A stretch of DNA of 64,000 nt from Lachnospiraceae bacterium (GCA_024681795.1 JAILAD010000051.1:62001-126000), one strand, 5' to 3'. Shown: positions 1 to 9,569, numbered from the stretch's first letter. Numbers and translations: made by a program. Notes: generated by a model from the sequence alone, not told the origin.

Positions 1-48
1 AAGCGTTCCGACAAGACGGCGGAAATAACAGAAAAAAAGGAAGAATAA
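1..48 (+). CDS. C-terminal end of an upstream gene (partial)
   Basis: Frame 1 is open from the window edge to a TAA at 46-48 and encodes a very charged Lys/Glu tail. The stop lies one base before the TTG start of the YhaN-like ATPase, and the AAGGAAG ribosome binding site of that gene sits inside this tail, so the two are probably co-transcribed. In related genomes the gene before yhaN is commonly an SbcD/YhaO-type metallophosphoesterase. That identity is inference; the 15 residues visible cannot confirm it. Confidence 0.5.
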   Translation, partial: KRSDKTAEITEKKEE

Positions 49-49
49 A

Positions 50-2806
50 TTGAAGCTGATTTCTCTTCATGTTGAAAAATTCGGAAACCTGACGGATTAT
101 TCCATGGATTTTACGGATGGATTAAACCGGGTTTTAAAAGATAACGGCTGGGGCAAAAGTACGCTCGCGGCTTTTATTCGCGTAATGTTTTACGGCCTGG
201 AGGGAAAGGGCTTAAGAAAAGATCTTACGGAAAACGACAAGGCCAGATACACCCCCTGGGAGGGCGGTGCTTTCGGAGGTTCCGTTACTTTTGAGGCAGG
301 CGGGAAACGCTATATCTTAAGCCGGAATTTTGCGGATAAAACAAAGGGGAAACCGGTCCTTCAGGATGCGGATACCCTGCTTGAAAGCAACGATTATTCG
401 GATAAAATCGGGGAAGAATTGTTCGGAATAGACAGCGAGTCCTATAAGAAGACGGCATTTATCGACCGTGACAATATCCGATACCTGGGAGCAAACAGTA
501 AGATTGCATCCAAAGTATCCGTTCTTTCGCAGACCGACGATCTTGACCGTTTTGATGAAGTGGATAAACAGCTTTCCGTATTCGAAGTACAGAATTCCGA
601 CGGAAGAAAAACGGGAAACCTGTATCTTTTGAATGAGGAAATTCTTTCTCTGGAAAACGAGATAAAAAAGGAAACCCTGATAAAAGAAGAAACGGAGAGG
701 GAAAAAGAAGAAAAAAGCGAAATTATCCGAAAGGAAGAAACCTTAAAAGCAAAAAGAAAAGAGCTTTCGGAAAAAATAAAAAAACTTTCCGAAAACAGGG
801 GAATTGCGGCAAATTATGCGCATTATCTGGAACTGAAAGAAAAATGCGGATTCCGCGAGAGTGAACTGAACCGAAAGAAAACCGTATTTGCAGGAGGCAT
901 TCCTTCTTCGGAAAAACTCGATGAACTGGAAGAATTAAACCGGGACGCGGAGCAGAAAAAACTTCTTTTAAAACGCGGAAATGCTTCGGAAAATGAGGAC
1001 AGATACGAACATCTGAAAAGATATTTTAAGGATAATCCGCCTTCGGAAGAAACGGTGATTTCCAAACTTGAAATCTGTAACAGAATGCAGAAACTGTCGG
1101 AAGAAAACGACCGTCTTGAAAAGGAAATCGTATCCTTAAAGACGGAAATAAACAACCTTGAAATTCAGGCGGGAGATGAAAAAAGACTGCTTTCCGAAAA
1201 AGAAAGGGAGTTGCAGAAACTCAGAGAAGACTGCCGGAAAGAAGAGGTTGATTTTGAAACGGAGATTCCGGAAGGAAACGAAGAAACCGTAATACACCCG
1301 GCGGAGCCAGAGGGAACGAAAATGTCCGCATGGCTTTTTGTTTCTGCGGCAATTTTATTCGGAATCGGAATTGTTCTGATTCTTCTGTATTTTTTAATGA
1401 ACCGTATGCTTGGTATCCTGGGTGCCGGAATTCTTTTTCTGATGATTGGTTTCGCAGTATTTCTTGCCGGAAGCATGAGACGGAAAAAAGAAAGAAAACA
1501 GCGCCTTTACAGGGAAAAACTCATGGAAGAAAAAAAGGCTGCGGAAGAAAAGAGGAAACAGGAAATTCAGGACCGTCAGAAACGGGAAATGCTGGAACGG
1601 CAAAAGAAGCGTATGGAAGCGGAATATGAAATCAAGCTTCTTGAGTCAAAAAACGCCGATCTGGAAGAGAAGATAAAAAAGTCGGAGGTTTCCCTAACGG
1701 AAAAGAACAATTCCGTGAGGGAAAAAAACAATGCAGTAAAAGAAAACCTGGAAAAGTCCGGTAATTGTGAAAGTGACCTGAAGGAATTTTTAAACCGGTA
1801 TGAAATCCCGTTTTCCAAAGCGGATGTCGAAGATACTCTTTTTGAAATGAAGAGCAGAATTCCGGAATACCGTTCGCTTCGCAAGAGTAAGGAACAAAAA
1901 GAGGAAGAATACAGGAAACTGACGGAACAAAGCAAAGAAGCCGATGAGAAACTGAATTCGTTTTATGGTTCTCTCGGAGGAGATGCTGATTCTGCACCCG
2001 ATTACGGAGAAATCCGTGCCTTTGTGCAAAGCCGGACCGGTGCTTTAAAGGAACTGAAGAGTGCGGAAAAGGAACTTGATATTTCAAAAGGGAATCTGCA
2101 GGCATTTTTAGAGGAACACCGGGAATTTGCTGCCTTTGAAAAGAACGAAAATGCAAAAAGCAGTGATGGCAGTCATTTTACCGTAATGTCCGAGGAAGAA
2201 ACGGAGCAGGAGTATCATCAGACGGAAGATCTGATTGCGGATGCCGACCGGGAAAAGGATTCCCTTGTCGCTGAATTAAACCGGATTAACGGGAAACTTG
2301 ATCAGCTTGCCGCCGAGACGGACAGGCTTCATATACTTTCGGAGAAACTTACGGAAAGGAAGGAAGAGGCGGAGGAATTAAAGCAGAGCTGTTATTATAA
2401 CAGGCTGACCAGGGAATATTTAAACAAAGCAAAAGACCGCTTTGTTGCAAGGTATATGTCACCGATTAAGGAACGCTTTGACAGGTATATGAAAATCATG
2501 GCACATACCGGATTTGTACGGGAGGACGATTATCAGATTGATGCGGGACTGCATCTCAAAAAGAAGGAACTCGGAAGTTACCGCGACATCGCATATTTAA
2601 GCGAAGGATATTCCGATATGGTCGGAATCTGTATCCGCCTGGCACTTCTGGATGTTATGTATCAGAATGAGAAGCCTTTAATTATCATGGACGATCCCTT
2701 TGGTACCCTTGACCGGAATCATTTGGACGGTGCAAAGGAATTTCTTGAAAAGGCAGCCGAAGAGTATCAGATTCTGTATTTTACCTGCAACGAAGACCGG
2801 TTATAA
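50..2806 (+). CDS. YhaN-like SMC/Rad50-type ATPase with a central transmembrane hairpin
   Basis: A 918-residue protein with the split ATPase layout of Rad50/SbcC/YhaN proteins. The N-terminal Walker A motif (DNGWGKST) is near residue 32. Long charged coiled coils follow on both sides of the protein centre, and the C-terminus holds an ABC signature (YLSEGYSD, near 850) and Walker B (LIIMDDP, near 877). Two hydrophobic helices at about residues 427-475 interrupt the coiled coil, so the molecule is probably tethered to the membrane. The start is TTG with AAGGAAG in front. YhaN-type proteins are linked to DNA metabolism, usually with a YhaO/SbcD-like nuclease; the exact role here is not known. 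The gene ends 11 bases from a convergent gene with no clear terminator between them. Confidence 0.8.
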   Translation: MKLISLHVEKFGNLTDYSMDFTDGLNRVLKDNGWGKSTLAAFIRVMFYGLEGKGLRKDLTENDKARYTPWEGGAFGGSVTFEAGGKRYILSRNFADKTKGKPVLQDADTLLESNDYSDKIGEELFGIDSESYKKTAFIDRDNIRYLGANSKIASKVSVLSQTDDLDRFDEVDKQLSVFEVQNSDGRKTGNLYLLNEEILSLENEIKKETLIKEETEREKEEKSEIIRKEETLKAKRKELSEKIKKLSENRGIAANYAHYLELKEKCGFRESELNRKKTVFAGGIPSSEKLDELEELNRDAEQKKLLLKRGNASENEDRYEHLKRYFKDNPPSEETVISKLEICNRMQKLSEENDRLEKEIVSLKTEINNLEIQAGDEKRLLSEKERELQKLREDCRKEEVDFETEIPEGNEETVIHPAEPEGTKMSAWLFVSAAILFGIGIVLILLYFLMNRMLGILGAGILFLMIGFAVFLAGSMRRKKERKQRLYREKLMEEKKAAEEKRKQEIQDRQKREMLERQKKRMEAEYEIKLLESKNADLEEKIKKSEVSLTEKNNSVREKNNAVKENLEKSGNCESDLKEFLNRYEIPFSKADVEDTLFEMKSRIPEYRSLRKSKEQKEEEYRKLTEQSKEADEKLNSFYGSLGGDADSAPDYGEIRAFVQSRTGALKELKSAEKELDISKGNLQAFLEEHREFAAFEKNENAKSSDGSHFTVMSEEETEQEYHQTEDLIADADREKDSLVAELNRINGKLDQLAAETDRLHILSEKLTERKEEAEELKQSCYYNRLTREYLNKAKDRFVARYMSPIKERFDRYMKIMAHTGFVREDDYQIDAGLHLKKKELGSYRDIAYLSEGYSDMVGICIRLALLDVMYQNEKPLIIMDDPFGTLDRNHLDGAKEFLEKAAEEYQILYFTCNEDRL

Positions 2807-2817
2807 ACCGGGTTTGA

Positions 2818-5565
2818 TCAGCTTCTCAAAATCCGGATATTTTCTTTTAAGGAACTGAAGCGCATAATCTGTGATTTGATTTCCTCGTTAACCTTCGTAA
2901 TCGGTTCCTTGGTCGGACGACCGGTATAGAAGCCCTGAATCAGGTCAACTCCGAGACCGATTACGGTACGCAGTTCTTCCATGGTCTCCACGCCTTCCGC
3001 AAGAACGGTAATATTGTTTTGCGCGGCATAGGAAACAATGCTTTTTACAAAGTGGCGTTTCTGTTCGTTTTTGTGAATGCCGGAGATGAGACCATGGTCT
3101 ATCTTTACATAGCGGGGGTTATAACGAAGAAGATTGTTGACATTCGAATAACCGCTTCCGTAATCATCAAGGGCAATGTCGATATTCATTTTTTCAAATG
3201 TTTCCCGTCTTCTTAAAAGAGCGGAGTCATCCAGCTCAGAACCTTCCGTGTATTCAATCACAATCTGGCCGATATGCTTTCCGAGCCGCTTGATAATTTC
3301 ATCCGCATCCGCACCCTGTAACTGGTAAGCCGGGAGGGAATTGATGAAGATTTTCTTTCCGGAGAAGAGATATTCTTTTTCTTCCACCTGATTTAAAACA
3401 CAGTGGAAAGTATTTATTTCCACATCATACAGACGACCCAGAGATCCGGCATATTTCAAAATCTCAAGAGGAGTCAGACTTCTGTCGGGTTCGTAGCGCA
3501 TTAATGCCTCATATCCGCAGATTTCGCAGGTATCCACATGAATGATGGGCTGGAAATAGTAGGAGAGGGAATGCGAATCCAGAATCATGCTGACTTCGTC
3601 GCATTTGGCAATTTCCTCTTCCGAGAATTCCGCAAACTGGGTCTGCTTTAATCTGGCAACCTTCTTTTTGTGATTCTTTGCGTTTACGGTCTGGTTGATT
3701 AAAAAGTCCAGGTCCGGAAGTTCTCCGAGCGACGTTTCAATCATGTCATAATGTACTTTTGCAAAATGTGTTTCGCCCTTGGAATCAACAAAGGAAATTC
3801 CTTTTTCCGGAAGCGCGGAAAGAATCTCGTCATAACGCTCGTCACAGTTTTCACTGATAATTCCGAGCAGGAACTCGTCGTTGGAAAGACGGCCGCAGAT
3901 TTCTTTGTTTTTCGCGTTATTTTTAAGTATTCTGGAAATAAATGTAGCCAGTTCGCCGATGGCGGCATTCCCCGCATTGATGGAGTAGGCTTCGTTAATT
4001 CCCTTTGTATTTTCCAGATCCATGGCAACGATAGCAAGAGAGAAGTTTGTGCCGAGATTTTTTTCGGCAAGCTCTGTTAATTTGTCATGGAATCCGCGGT
4101 AATTATATAAACCGGTCTGCTGGTCACGGACCTGATTGTTCTTAATCTGTTCAATCAGGTCGTAGAGCGCACGCTGACGATAGAATGCTTCGATTCCCTG
4201 ATTGACGTTACGCATCCAGATTCGGTAGGTTTCGTTGTAATAATTAATTTCCGGACCGTTATTGTAGACTACATAACCGAAACACCGGTCTTCAAAAAAC
4301 ATCGGTGTAAAAAAGAAAGCGGTAGGATAGTTGCGCTCTTCGTACAATTCCGGCAACATTAAATCCGTGTCAAAAGAACGGTAAAGATTCAGATAATCCG
4401 GATCTTTGTCAGGAAGTGCTTCTCCCATTTTAATGACATTATACATTTTCGGAGCATATCCGATTCTTCTGGCGTTGTCTCCGATAAAACGGTTCGGTTT
4501 TAAATATCCGTCGTTAAAGCACATCCAGAAATTTCTGAAGGGACGAATCTGATGGGAATAAATCGCGAGTGTTTCCAGGAACTTCTTTAAATTCGTCTGG
4601 CAGAGCATATCCTCCGTGATATGGTTAAAATCGGAGTAATAGCTTACTTCCGAATTGTCTGTTTTCCACTCGTCGCGACTGGTTTTCTTAAACGAAGAAG
4701 AGAAATTGTGACATCCGCAGCTTCCTCCGATTAAAATTCTCGGAGTCAGGGGATGATCCTCGGCTTTTTCTCCCGTAATATCCGCATGAAGTTCATAAAA
4801 ACATTTCTTTCCGAGTTCGTGACACGGTACGTTGGCCGAAGTCAGGGGAACGGGAGAGGAGAGACCCTCCGGACAGGAATCATATCCGATTACGGCAATA
4901 TCTTCCGGAACACGGTAGCCGTGTTCGGTCAGTCTGGCAGCGACACCGATTGCCATGTAATCATTTGCACAGGCAACCGCTTTCGGCATATGGTCCGGAT
5001 TCTTCATCAGGTATTCCGCAAAGGTATGACCGGTATCATACCAGTAGTTTCCGTGACGGATCCATTCTTCGTGAATCGGAAGATGATGGGCTTTCATTGC
5101 ATCGAGATAAGCATTGAAACGCTGTACGGAATGCGGATGCCCTTCTTTTCCGCCCAGGAATGCAATCTCACTGATTCCGTGAACTTCGATTAAGTGATTC
5201 ATCAGTTCGCGGAACGGAGTGTAGTGATCCATCAGAATATAACGGAATTCTTCGCATTCCTTGTCAGCAACAATGACGGGACCGTCGAATTCATTTTTTA
5301 TTTTCTGGACAATCATGTCATCAAGACCGGGAGACTGAAGAGTATCAAGCATCAGGAGTATTCCGTCAAAACGGTCAAACTGAATCAGGGAAAAAATATT
5401 GGAATCGCCGATATCCCGAAGTTCGGTTTCCTGATATTTCTGATACATGGAAAAAATACACACGTCATAATCGTGTGCATAGCATTCTTCCAAAAACGGC
5501 GTCAGAAACCGTTTTTGAGGGCTTTCATCCATTTGTGCGCCGATCACGCAGATTCTCTTTCGCAT
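2818..5565 (-). CDS. c-di-GMP phosphodiesterase: LacI-type sensor, degenerate GGDEF and EAL domains
   Basis: About 915 residues. The first ~300 resemble the periplasmic-binding-protein fold of LacI/GalR sensors (MRKRICVIGAQ start, later AIGVAARLTEHG and IAVIGYD) but carry no DNA-binding helix-turn-helix and no signal peptide, so it is probably a cytoplasmic ligand sensor. A GGDEF-like domain near residue 560 reads SNDEF and is probably not a cyclase. The EAL domain looks catalytically complete: YEALMR, FINSLP, DDYGSGYSN, VKIDHG and AEGVET are present, so hydrolysis of c-di-GMP to pGpG is expected. I chose the ATG at 5565, not the longer ORF start at 5610, because GAGG lies correctly before it and a TATAAT box lies inside the longer version. 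The degenerate GGDEF may act as a regulatory GTP-binding domain (inference). Confidence 0.85.
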   Translation of the reverse strand: MRKRICVIGAQMDESPQKRFLTPFLEECYAHDYDVCIFSMYQKYQETELRDIGDSNIFSLIQFDRFDGILLMLDTLQSPGLDDMIVQKIKNEFDGPVIVADKECEEFRYILMDHYTPFRELMNHLIEVHGISEIAFLGGKEGHPHSVQRFNAYLDAMKAHHLPIHEEWIRHGNYWYDTGHTFAEYLMKNPDHMPKAVACANDYMAIGVAARLTEHGYRVPEDIAVIGYDSCPEGLSSPVPLTSANVPCHELGKKCFYELHADITGEKAEDHPLTPRILIGGSCGCHNFSSSFKKTSRDEWKTDNSEVSYYSDFNHITEDMLCQTNLKKFLETLAIYSHQIRPFRNFWMCFNDGYLKPNRFIGDNARRIGYAPKMYNVIKMGEALPDKDPDYLNLYRSFDTDLMLPELYEERNYPTAFFFTPMFFEDRCFGYVVYNNGPEINYYNETYRIWMRNVNQGIEAFYRQRALYDLIEQIKNNQVRDQQTGLYNYRGFHDKLTELAEKNLGTNFSLAIVAMDLENTKGINEAYSINAGNAAIGELATFISRILKNNAKNKEICGRLSNDEFLLGIISENCDERYDEILSALPEKGISFVDSKGETHFAKVHYDMIETSLGELPDLDFLINQTVNAKNHKKKVARLKQTQFAEFSEEEIAKCDEVSMILDSHSLSYYFQPIIHVDTCEICGYEALMRYEPDRSLTPLEILKYAGSLGRLYDVEINTFHCVLNQVEEKEYLFSGKKIFINSLPAYQLQGADADEIIKRLGKHIGQIVIEYTEGSELDDSALLRRRETFEKMNIDIALDDYGSGYSNVNNLLRYNPRYVKIDHGLISGIHKNEQKRHFVKSIVSYAAQNNITVLAEGVETMEELRTVIGLGVDLIQGFYTGRPTKEPITKVNEEIKSQIMRFSSLKENIRILRS

Positions 5566-5598
5566 CGGAAACCTCGAAGTTGAAAATTTTACCTGTCT

Positions 5599-5604
5599 AT
5601 TATA
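5599..5604 (-). promoter_or_regulatory. -10 box for the EAL-domain gene
   Basis: A perfect TATAAT on the reverse strand lies about 35 bases before the preferred ATG at 5565. No good -35 is visible at the usual distance (TCATTT at a 16-base spacer is poor). It supports the shorter gene start. Confidence 0.4.
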
Positions 5605-5691
5605 ACTCATATTGCCGCAAAAATGAATGAAAATGCATCAGAAATGTGTGAAAATAAATGAAACAGAATGAAACAAAAAGCACGGAATAAT

Positions 5692-5699
5692 GGTATAAT
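5692..5699 (+). promoter_or_regulatory. Extended -10 box almost touching the start codon at 5708
   Basis: TGGTATAAT is a TGn-extended -10 element ending eight bases before the ATG at 5708. Transcription from it would begin at or next to the start codon, giving a leaderless or nearly leaderless message. No clear -35 is seen, so the box could also be fortuitous in AT-rich DNA. Confidence 0.35.
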
Positions 5700-5707
5700 G
5701 GCAGAGT

Positions 5708-7450
5708 ATGAAAAAAAATAATGCAGCAAAAATAATCCTGACAGGATTCTATATTCTTTTTACGCTTTTGACCGGCGGACTTTTTATCTTAAGCATTGCC
5801 CGCCCGCAAAACTATCTTTCCTCCGCCCGAATGGGAATTCAGACGGTGGTTTTTGCTTTTCTTTTTGCGGGGGTTATGTACCTTTGGAGGCGTTTTGCAC
5901 CGGCGTTTTTATCTTCCCCCAAGGTCTTTATTCCGCTTGCCGCAGTATACTGGATTTTTCTGTATCTGGTCTGTGCGATTCACGGAAATGCCTATCATGT
6001 GGTGGGAGACTATGAGATTCTTTATATCAGCGCGCTCGAACTGGCGGATGGGAAAGAACTGTCCTTTGCACATTATTTTATGACCTATGGAAATAACGCA
6101 GGACCGATGATTCTTCTGGCGGGTATTTTCAAAATCTGTCATGCTTTCCGGATTAATGAATTCTACCCGACACTGATTCTGACAAGTGCTACGGTGGCAG
6201 GCTCAATCTGGGCCGTGGGGGAACTGCTGACGGGAGGGGTTCTTTCGGAAAAAACAGTTACCGGAAAGAATGCTTCCAAAGAAACAAAGGCTTCTTTAAA
6301 GGAAATGCGAAAGGTGAATTACAGAATTCCGGTGCTGATTTTTACCGCATTCTGTCTGCCGGTTTATGTGTTTACCGGAGCATTCTATACGGATACTTTA
6401 AGTTTCGGTCTCGGCATGATTGCTGTAGCGCTGATCAAACTTTCGTATTCGAAAAAGAATGCGGAGTGGCTCATGGTTTTGGCGGGCTTTCTTACGGTAA
6501 TCGGCGGCATCTGGAAGATTACGACTTTGATTTTTCTGACTGCGGTATTCCTGACATGGGTGCTGTATCTGCTTGCCAATCTGAAAAAGACCGGAAAGCA
6601 AAGTGACGTAGTGAGGGATATGTCAAAACAGGGCAGGACAGATGAACTTTTGCCGGAAATCGAGGAGAAAACGAGAAATAAGATTCCCGGAGAGAGAACG
6701 GGAATCGTAAAAAGAATCATACTGTATGCGGTTTCGATTGTGTTATTTACGATCTTTATTTCGCTGATTTTTTCCTTTTTCACCATATATAAGGATTCCA
6801 AACAGTATGCGAATCCGACTTCCGCCTGGCTGGCGCTCGGAATGAGGGGGAACGGAAGTTATGCGGAAAACGTGGAGTTTTCGGATGCGGTAAATGCACT
6901 TTCAACGAAGGAAGAAAAGAGTGCTTTTGTCAAAGAATATATTAAGAATCACATTTCGGAAAGTTTTACTTTGGAACATATTTTATCCAAAGCACAGAAC
7001 AATTTTGCAGGCGGAACTTTTACCTGCAGTGATTTTACGGCCAATCCGAGCGGCCATTCGATTCTCTGGGAGATGATGGATCCCGGCGGAAGATATTATT
7101 ACGGCTGTTCCGGATATGCCTTCAGTTACGTGGTAATGATGTACCTGCTTTTTGCCGTCGGCGGGGTATGTGCGATAATGCGGCTCGTAAAAGGGGATTC
7201 CGATTCGGAAGAAAGCCCGGGCAAAACCGGACAGGAGGAAGGGAAGGGAATCAGTACAGTCTGCGGGCTGCCTTTCTTTAAAATTGCGGCGGATGTTTCA
7301 TTTTTCGGGCTTTTCGTTTTTCTGATGATCTGGGAATCGAATAACCGTCAGTTATATAACCAGCTGCCGGTGATGATACTCGGTCTTTTTTCCGGCGTGG
7401 ATTTCCTGCTTGAAAGCGCGGAACGGATGATCAAAAAAGAAAGCAAATGA
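5708..7450 (+). CDS. Polytopic membrane protein, GT-C glycosyltransferase-like
   Basis: A 580-residue protein with about ten or more hydrophobic helices. The first large loop after helix 3 carries an acidic motif (VVGDYEILY) followed by ALELADGKELSF, the position where GT-C enzymes keep the acidic residue used with polyprenyl-phosphate sugar donors. A charged cytoplasmic insert (about residues 290-340) separates two membrane halves. The family cannot be named from sequence alone; a role in glycosylating cell-envelope polymers is inferred from fold-like features. It stands alone between a reverse-strand gene and a separately promoted CheW-like gene. The ATG at 5708 has no strong ribosome binding site and lies just after a -10 box. 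Confidence 0.6.
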   Translation: MKKNNAAKIILTGFYILFTLLTGGLFILSIARPQNYLSSARMGIQTVVFAFLFAGVMYLWRRFAPAFLSSPKVFIPLAAVYWIFLYLVCAIHGNAYHVVGDYEILYISALELADGKELSFAHYFMTYGNNAGPMILLAGIFKICHAFRINEFYPTLILTSATVAGSIWAVGELLTGGVLSEKTVTGKNASKETKASLKEMRKVNYRIPVLIFTAFCLPVYVFTGAFYTDTLSFGLGMIAVALIKLSYSKKNAEWLMVLAGFLTVIGGIWKITTLIFLTAVFLTWVLYLLANLKKTGKQSDVVRDMSKQGRTDELLPEIEEKTRNKIPGERTGIVKRIILYAVSIVLFTIFISLIFSFFTIYKDSKQYANPTSAWLALGMRGNGSYAENVEFSDAVNALSTKEEKSAFVKEYIKNHISESFTLEHILSKAQNNFAGGTFTCSDFTANPSGHSILWEMMDPGGRYYYGCSGYAFSYVVMMYLLFAVGGVCAIMRLVKGDSDSEESPGKTGQEEGKGISTVCGLPFFKIAADVSFFGLFVFLMIWESNNRQLYNQLPVMILGLFSGVDFLLESAERMIKKESK

Positions 7451-7492
7451 CGACAGAAACGGTTCATATTTCTTTTGTATCCGTATTTTCTA

Positions 7493-7501
7493 TGTTATAA
7501 T
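7493..7501 (+). promoter_or_regulatory. Extended -10 promoter for the CheW-like gene
   Basis: TGTTATAAT is a TGn-extended -10 hexamer, followed by a leader of about 65 bases and GAGG before the ATG at 7572. The -35 region (TTTTGT at a 17-base spacer) is weak, which is usual for extended -10 promoters. Confidence 0.55.
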
Positions 7502-7571
7502 AAAAAAGGTTTTTAATAACAGATTATGATACCATTGCGGTTTTAGTAAATAACTTTATGAGGTAATCTTT

Positions 7572-8030
7572 ATGGAGATTCTGGAATTTAAAACAGCCGG
7601 CAATTCGTTCGGCATCCCGGTGGATATCGTCAGGGAGATTATTCCTTATCAGGTACCGACTCCGGTGCCGGATTCCAAACCGTGTGTGGAGGGCATTTTT
7701 ATGCCGCGTGACGTGATTATCACGGCGATTGATCTTTCCGTTTATTTAAATCGCGGACAGACCAAAACGAACGGTCTTTTTGTCATTACCGGCTATCACA
7801 ATCTCGATATTGCATTTCATGTGGATGCGGCACTCGGAATCCACCGTGTGGAAGAAGAGGACATTGTGAAACTGGACAATACACTTGGTGTGGACGAAAG
7901 ACATATCGCAAGGGGAATCATCCGGAATGAAGGCACCTTAATTATCGTGCTTGATTTTAATAAAATCATAGCGGAACTTCAGCCCGATCTTTTATCGGAA
8001 GAAGAGATGAAGGCGATTTTAAACGAGTAA
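7572..8030 (+). CDS. CheW-like single-domain protein
   Basis: A 152-residue protein that is essentially one CheW domain: it opens with MEILEFKTAGNSFGIPV and has the conserved beta-barrel pattern through RGIIRNEGTLIIVLDFNKII. CheW-type proteins couple chemoreceptors to the CheA kinase in polar arrays. It lies apart from any other chemotaxis gene; cheR is 45 kb away. The divergence from canonical CheW (for example PRDVIITAIDLSVYL where RGxVxPVIDLR is usual) suggests an auxiliary coupling protein, or a domain recruited by a c-di-GMP or other signalling pathway. The ribosome binding site is GAGG nine bases before ATG. The next gene, hisH, is 50 bases downstream and probably unrelated in function. 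Confidence 0.75.
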   Translation: MEILEFKTAGNSFGIPVDIVREIIPYQVPTPVPDSKPCVEGIFMPRDVIITAIDLSVYLNRGQTKTNGLFVITGYHNLDIAFHVDAALGIHRVEEEDIVKLDNTLGVDERHIARGIIRNEGTLIIVLDFNKIIAELQPDLLSEEEMKAILNE

Positions 8031-8080
8031 TCGGAATTTGCAAAAGCCATTGAAAGGCCATAAGCAGGAACGGAGAAGTA

Positions 8081-8686
8081 ATGATAGCGGTAATCGATTA
8101 TGATGCGGGAAATATGAAGAGCGTGGAGAAAGCGCTGGATTATTTAAACGCGGAATATGTGGTAACAAAGGATGCGGAAGTATTAAGAAAAGCGGACAAA
8201 CTGATTCTTCCGGGAGTCGGAGCGTTTAAGGATGCGATGACGGCGCTTGATTCATTCGGGCTTACGGAAGAAATCAAAAGCCTTGTGAAAGGCGGCAAGC
8301 CGATTCTCGGCATCTGCCTCGGGATGCAGCTTTTCTTTGATGAGAGTGAAGAGTCACCCGGTGTGAAGGGACTGTCCCTCCTGCCCGGAAAGATACTTAA
8401 ATTTTCTTCCGAATACGGTTTGAAAATACCGCAGATCGGATGGAATAGCCTGGATTTTCCGAAGGAGTCGAAACTGTTTCAGGGAATCAAAGAAGGCAGC
8501 TATGTCTATTTCGTCCATTCCTATTATCTGAAAGCGGAAGATGAAAAAATCGTTGCCGCGACCTGCGAGTACGGAAATCATGTTCATGCGGCGGTGGAAT
8601 GGGAAAACATCTATGCCTGCCAGTTTCACCCGGAAAAGAGTTCGGATGTGGGGCTTCGGATTCTGAAAAATTATGTGGAAATTTAA
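8081..8686 (+). CDS. hisH: Imidazole glycerol phosphate synthase, glutaminase subunit HisH
   Basis: A 201-residue class I glutamine amidotransferase. It contains the oxyanion/nucleophile segment ILGICLGMQLFF with the catalytic Cys, and the C-terminal CQFHPEKSS providing the His and Glu of the triad. HisH releases ammonia from glutamine and channels it to HisF, which forms imidazole glycerol phosphate and AICAR in histidine synthesis. hisF follows after 36 bases in the same direction, so the two subunits are made together. GGAG precedes the ATG by about six bases. No other his genes are in the window, so the pathway is split in this genome. Confidence 0.96.
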   Translation: MIAVIDYDAGNMKSVEKALDYLNAEYVVTKDAEVLRKADKLILPGVGAFKDAMTALDSFGLTEEIKSLVKGGKPILGICLGMQLFFDESEESPGVKGLSLLPGKILKFSSEYGLKIPQIGWNSLDFPKESKLFQGIKEGSYVYFVHSYYLKAEDEKIVAATCEYGNHVHAAVEWENIYACQFHPEKSSDVGLRILKNYVEI

Positions 8687-8722
8687 TCTGTTTTAAAAAG
8701 TAAAAGGATCAGTAATAAGACT

Positions 8723-9484
8723 ATGCATACAAAGAGAATTATTCCGTGTCTTGACGTAAACGGCGGAAGAGTGGTAAAAGGTGTAAATTTCGTAAATTTA
8801 ATTGATGCGGGTGACCCGGTCGAAGTTGCGAAAGTATATGACAGAATGGGAGCCGATGAGCTGGTATTCCTGGATATTACGGCATCCTCGGATGCAAGGG
8901 AAACCGTTGTGGATATGGTCAGAAGGGTTGCCGAAAACGTATTCATTCCGTTTACCGTGGGCGGCGGAATCCGTACGGTCGATGATTTTAAAAAAATTCT
9001 GAGGGAAGGTGCGGATAAAATTGCCGTAAATTCGGCTGCAATTATGAATCCGAATCTGATTTCGGAAGCGGCGGACAAATTCGGAAGTCAGTGCGTTGTG
9101 GTTGCAATCGATGCAAAAAGAAGAGATGACGGATCCGGCTGGAATATTTTTAAAAACGGCGGAAGGGTTGATATGGGAATCGATGCGGTCGAATGGGCAA
9201 TGAAGGCAGACCGTCTCGGCGCAGGAGAAATCCTTCTTACTTCCATGGACTGTGACGGTACGAAGAACGGGTATGATCTGGAACTTACAAGAATGATTTC
9301 CGACAATGTATCCGTTCCGGTCATTGCATCGGGCGGTGCCGGTACGAAAGAGCATTTCCATGAGGCGCTGACCGCGGGTGGTGCGGATGCGGCACTGGCG
9401 GCGAGCCTGTTCCATTTTAAGGAACTGGAAATCAGTGAGGTAAAGGAGTATCTTCGCACAAAAGGCGTATCCGTCAGACTGTAG
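8723..9484 (+). CDS. hisF: Imidazole glycerol phosphate synthase, cyclase subunit HisF
   Basis: A 253-residue (beta/alpha)8 barrel of normal HisF length. It begins [15 protein letters not shown], where the Asp is one catalytic residue, and has the second catalytic Asp in VVAIDAK. Phosphate-binding glycines are in FTVGGGIRT and VIASGGAG. It condenses PRFAR with ammonia from HisH. It sits 36 bases after hisH; the ribosome binding site (AAGGATC) is rather distant from the ATG, so expression may depend on coupling to hisH. Confidence 0.96.
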   Translation: MHTKRIIPCLDVNGGRVVKGVNFVNLIDAGDPVEVAKVYDRMGADELVFLDITASSDARETVVDMVRRVAENVFIPFTVGGGIRTVDDFKKILREGADKIAVNSAAIMNPNLISEAADKFGSQCVVVAIDAKRRDDGSGWNIFKNGGRVDMGIDAVEWAMKADRLGAGEILLTSMDCDGTKNGYDLELTRMISDNVSVPVIASGGAGTKEHFHEALTAGGADAALAASLFHFKELEISEVKEYLRTKGVSVRL

Positions 9485-9569
9485 GCGGAAAGAACGGATT
9501 CTGTATGAAAATGCAGCAGACAGAGTACGAAAAAACAGAATATCTGCCGGAAGAGTGTTAAAAAGAGAA

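Noticed and set aside
1632-2156. 174-codon reverse ORF
   Set aside because: Antisense to the coiled coil of the YhaN-like ATPase.
8798-9415. 205-codon reverse ORF
   Set aside because: Antisense to hisF with no start signal or recognisable domain.
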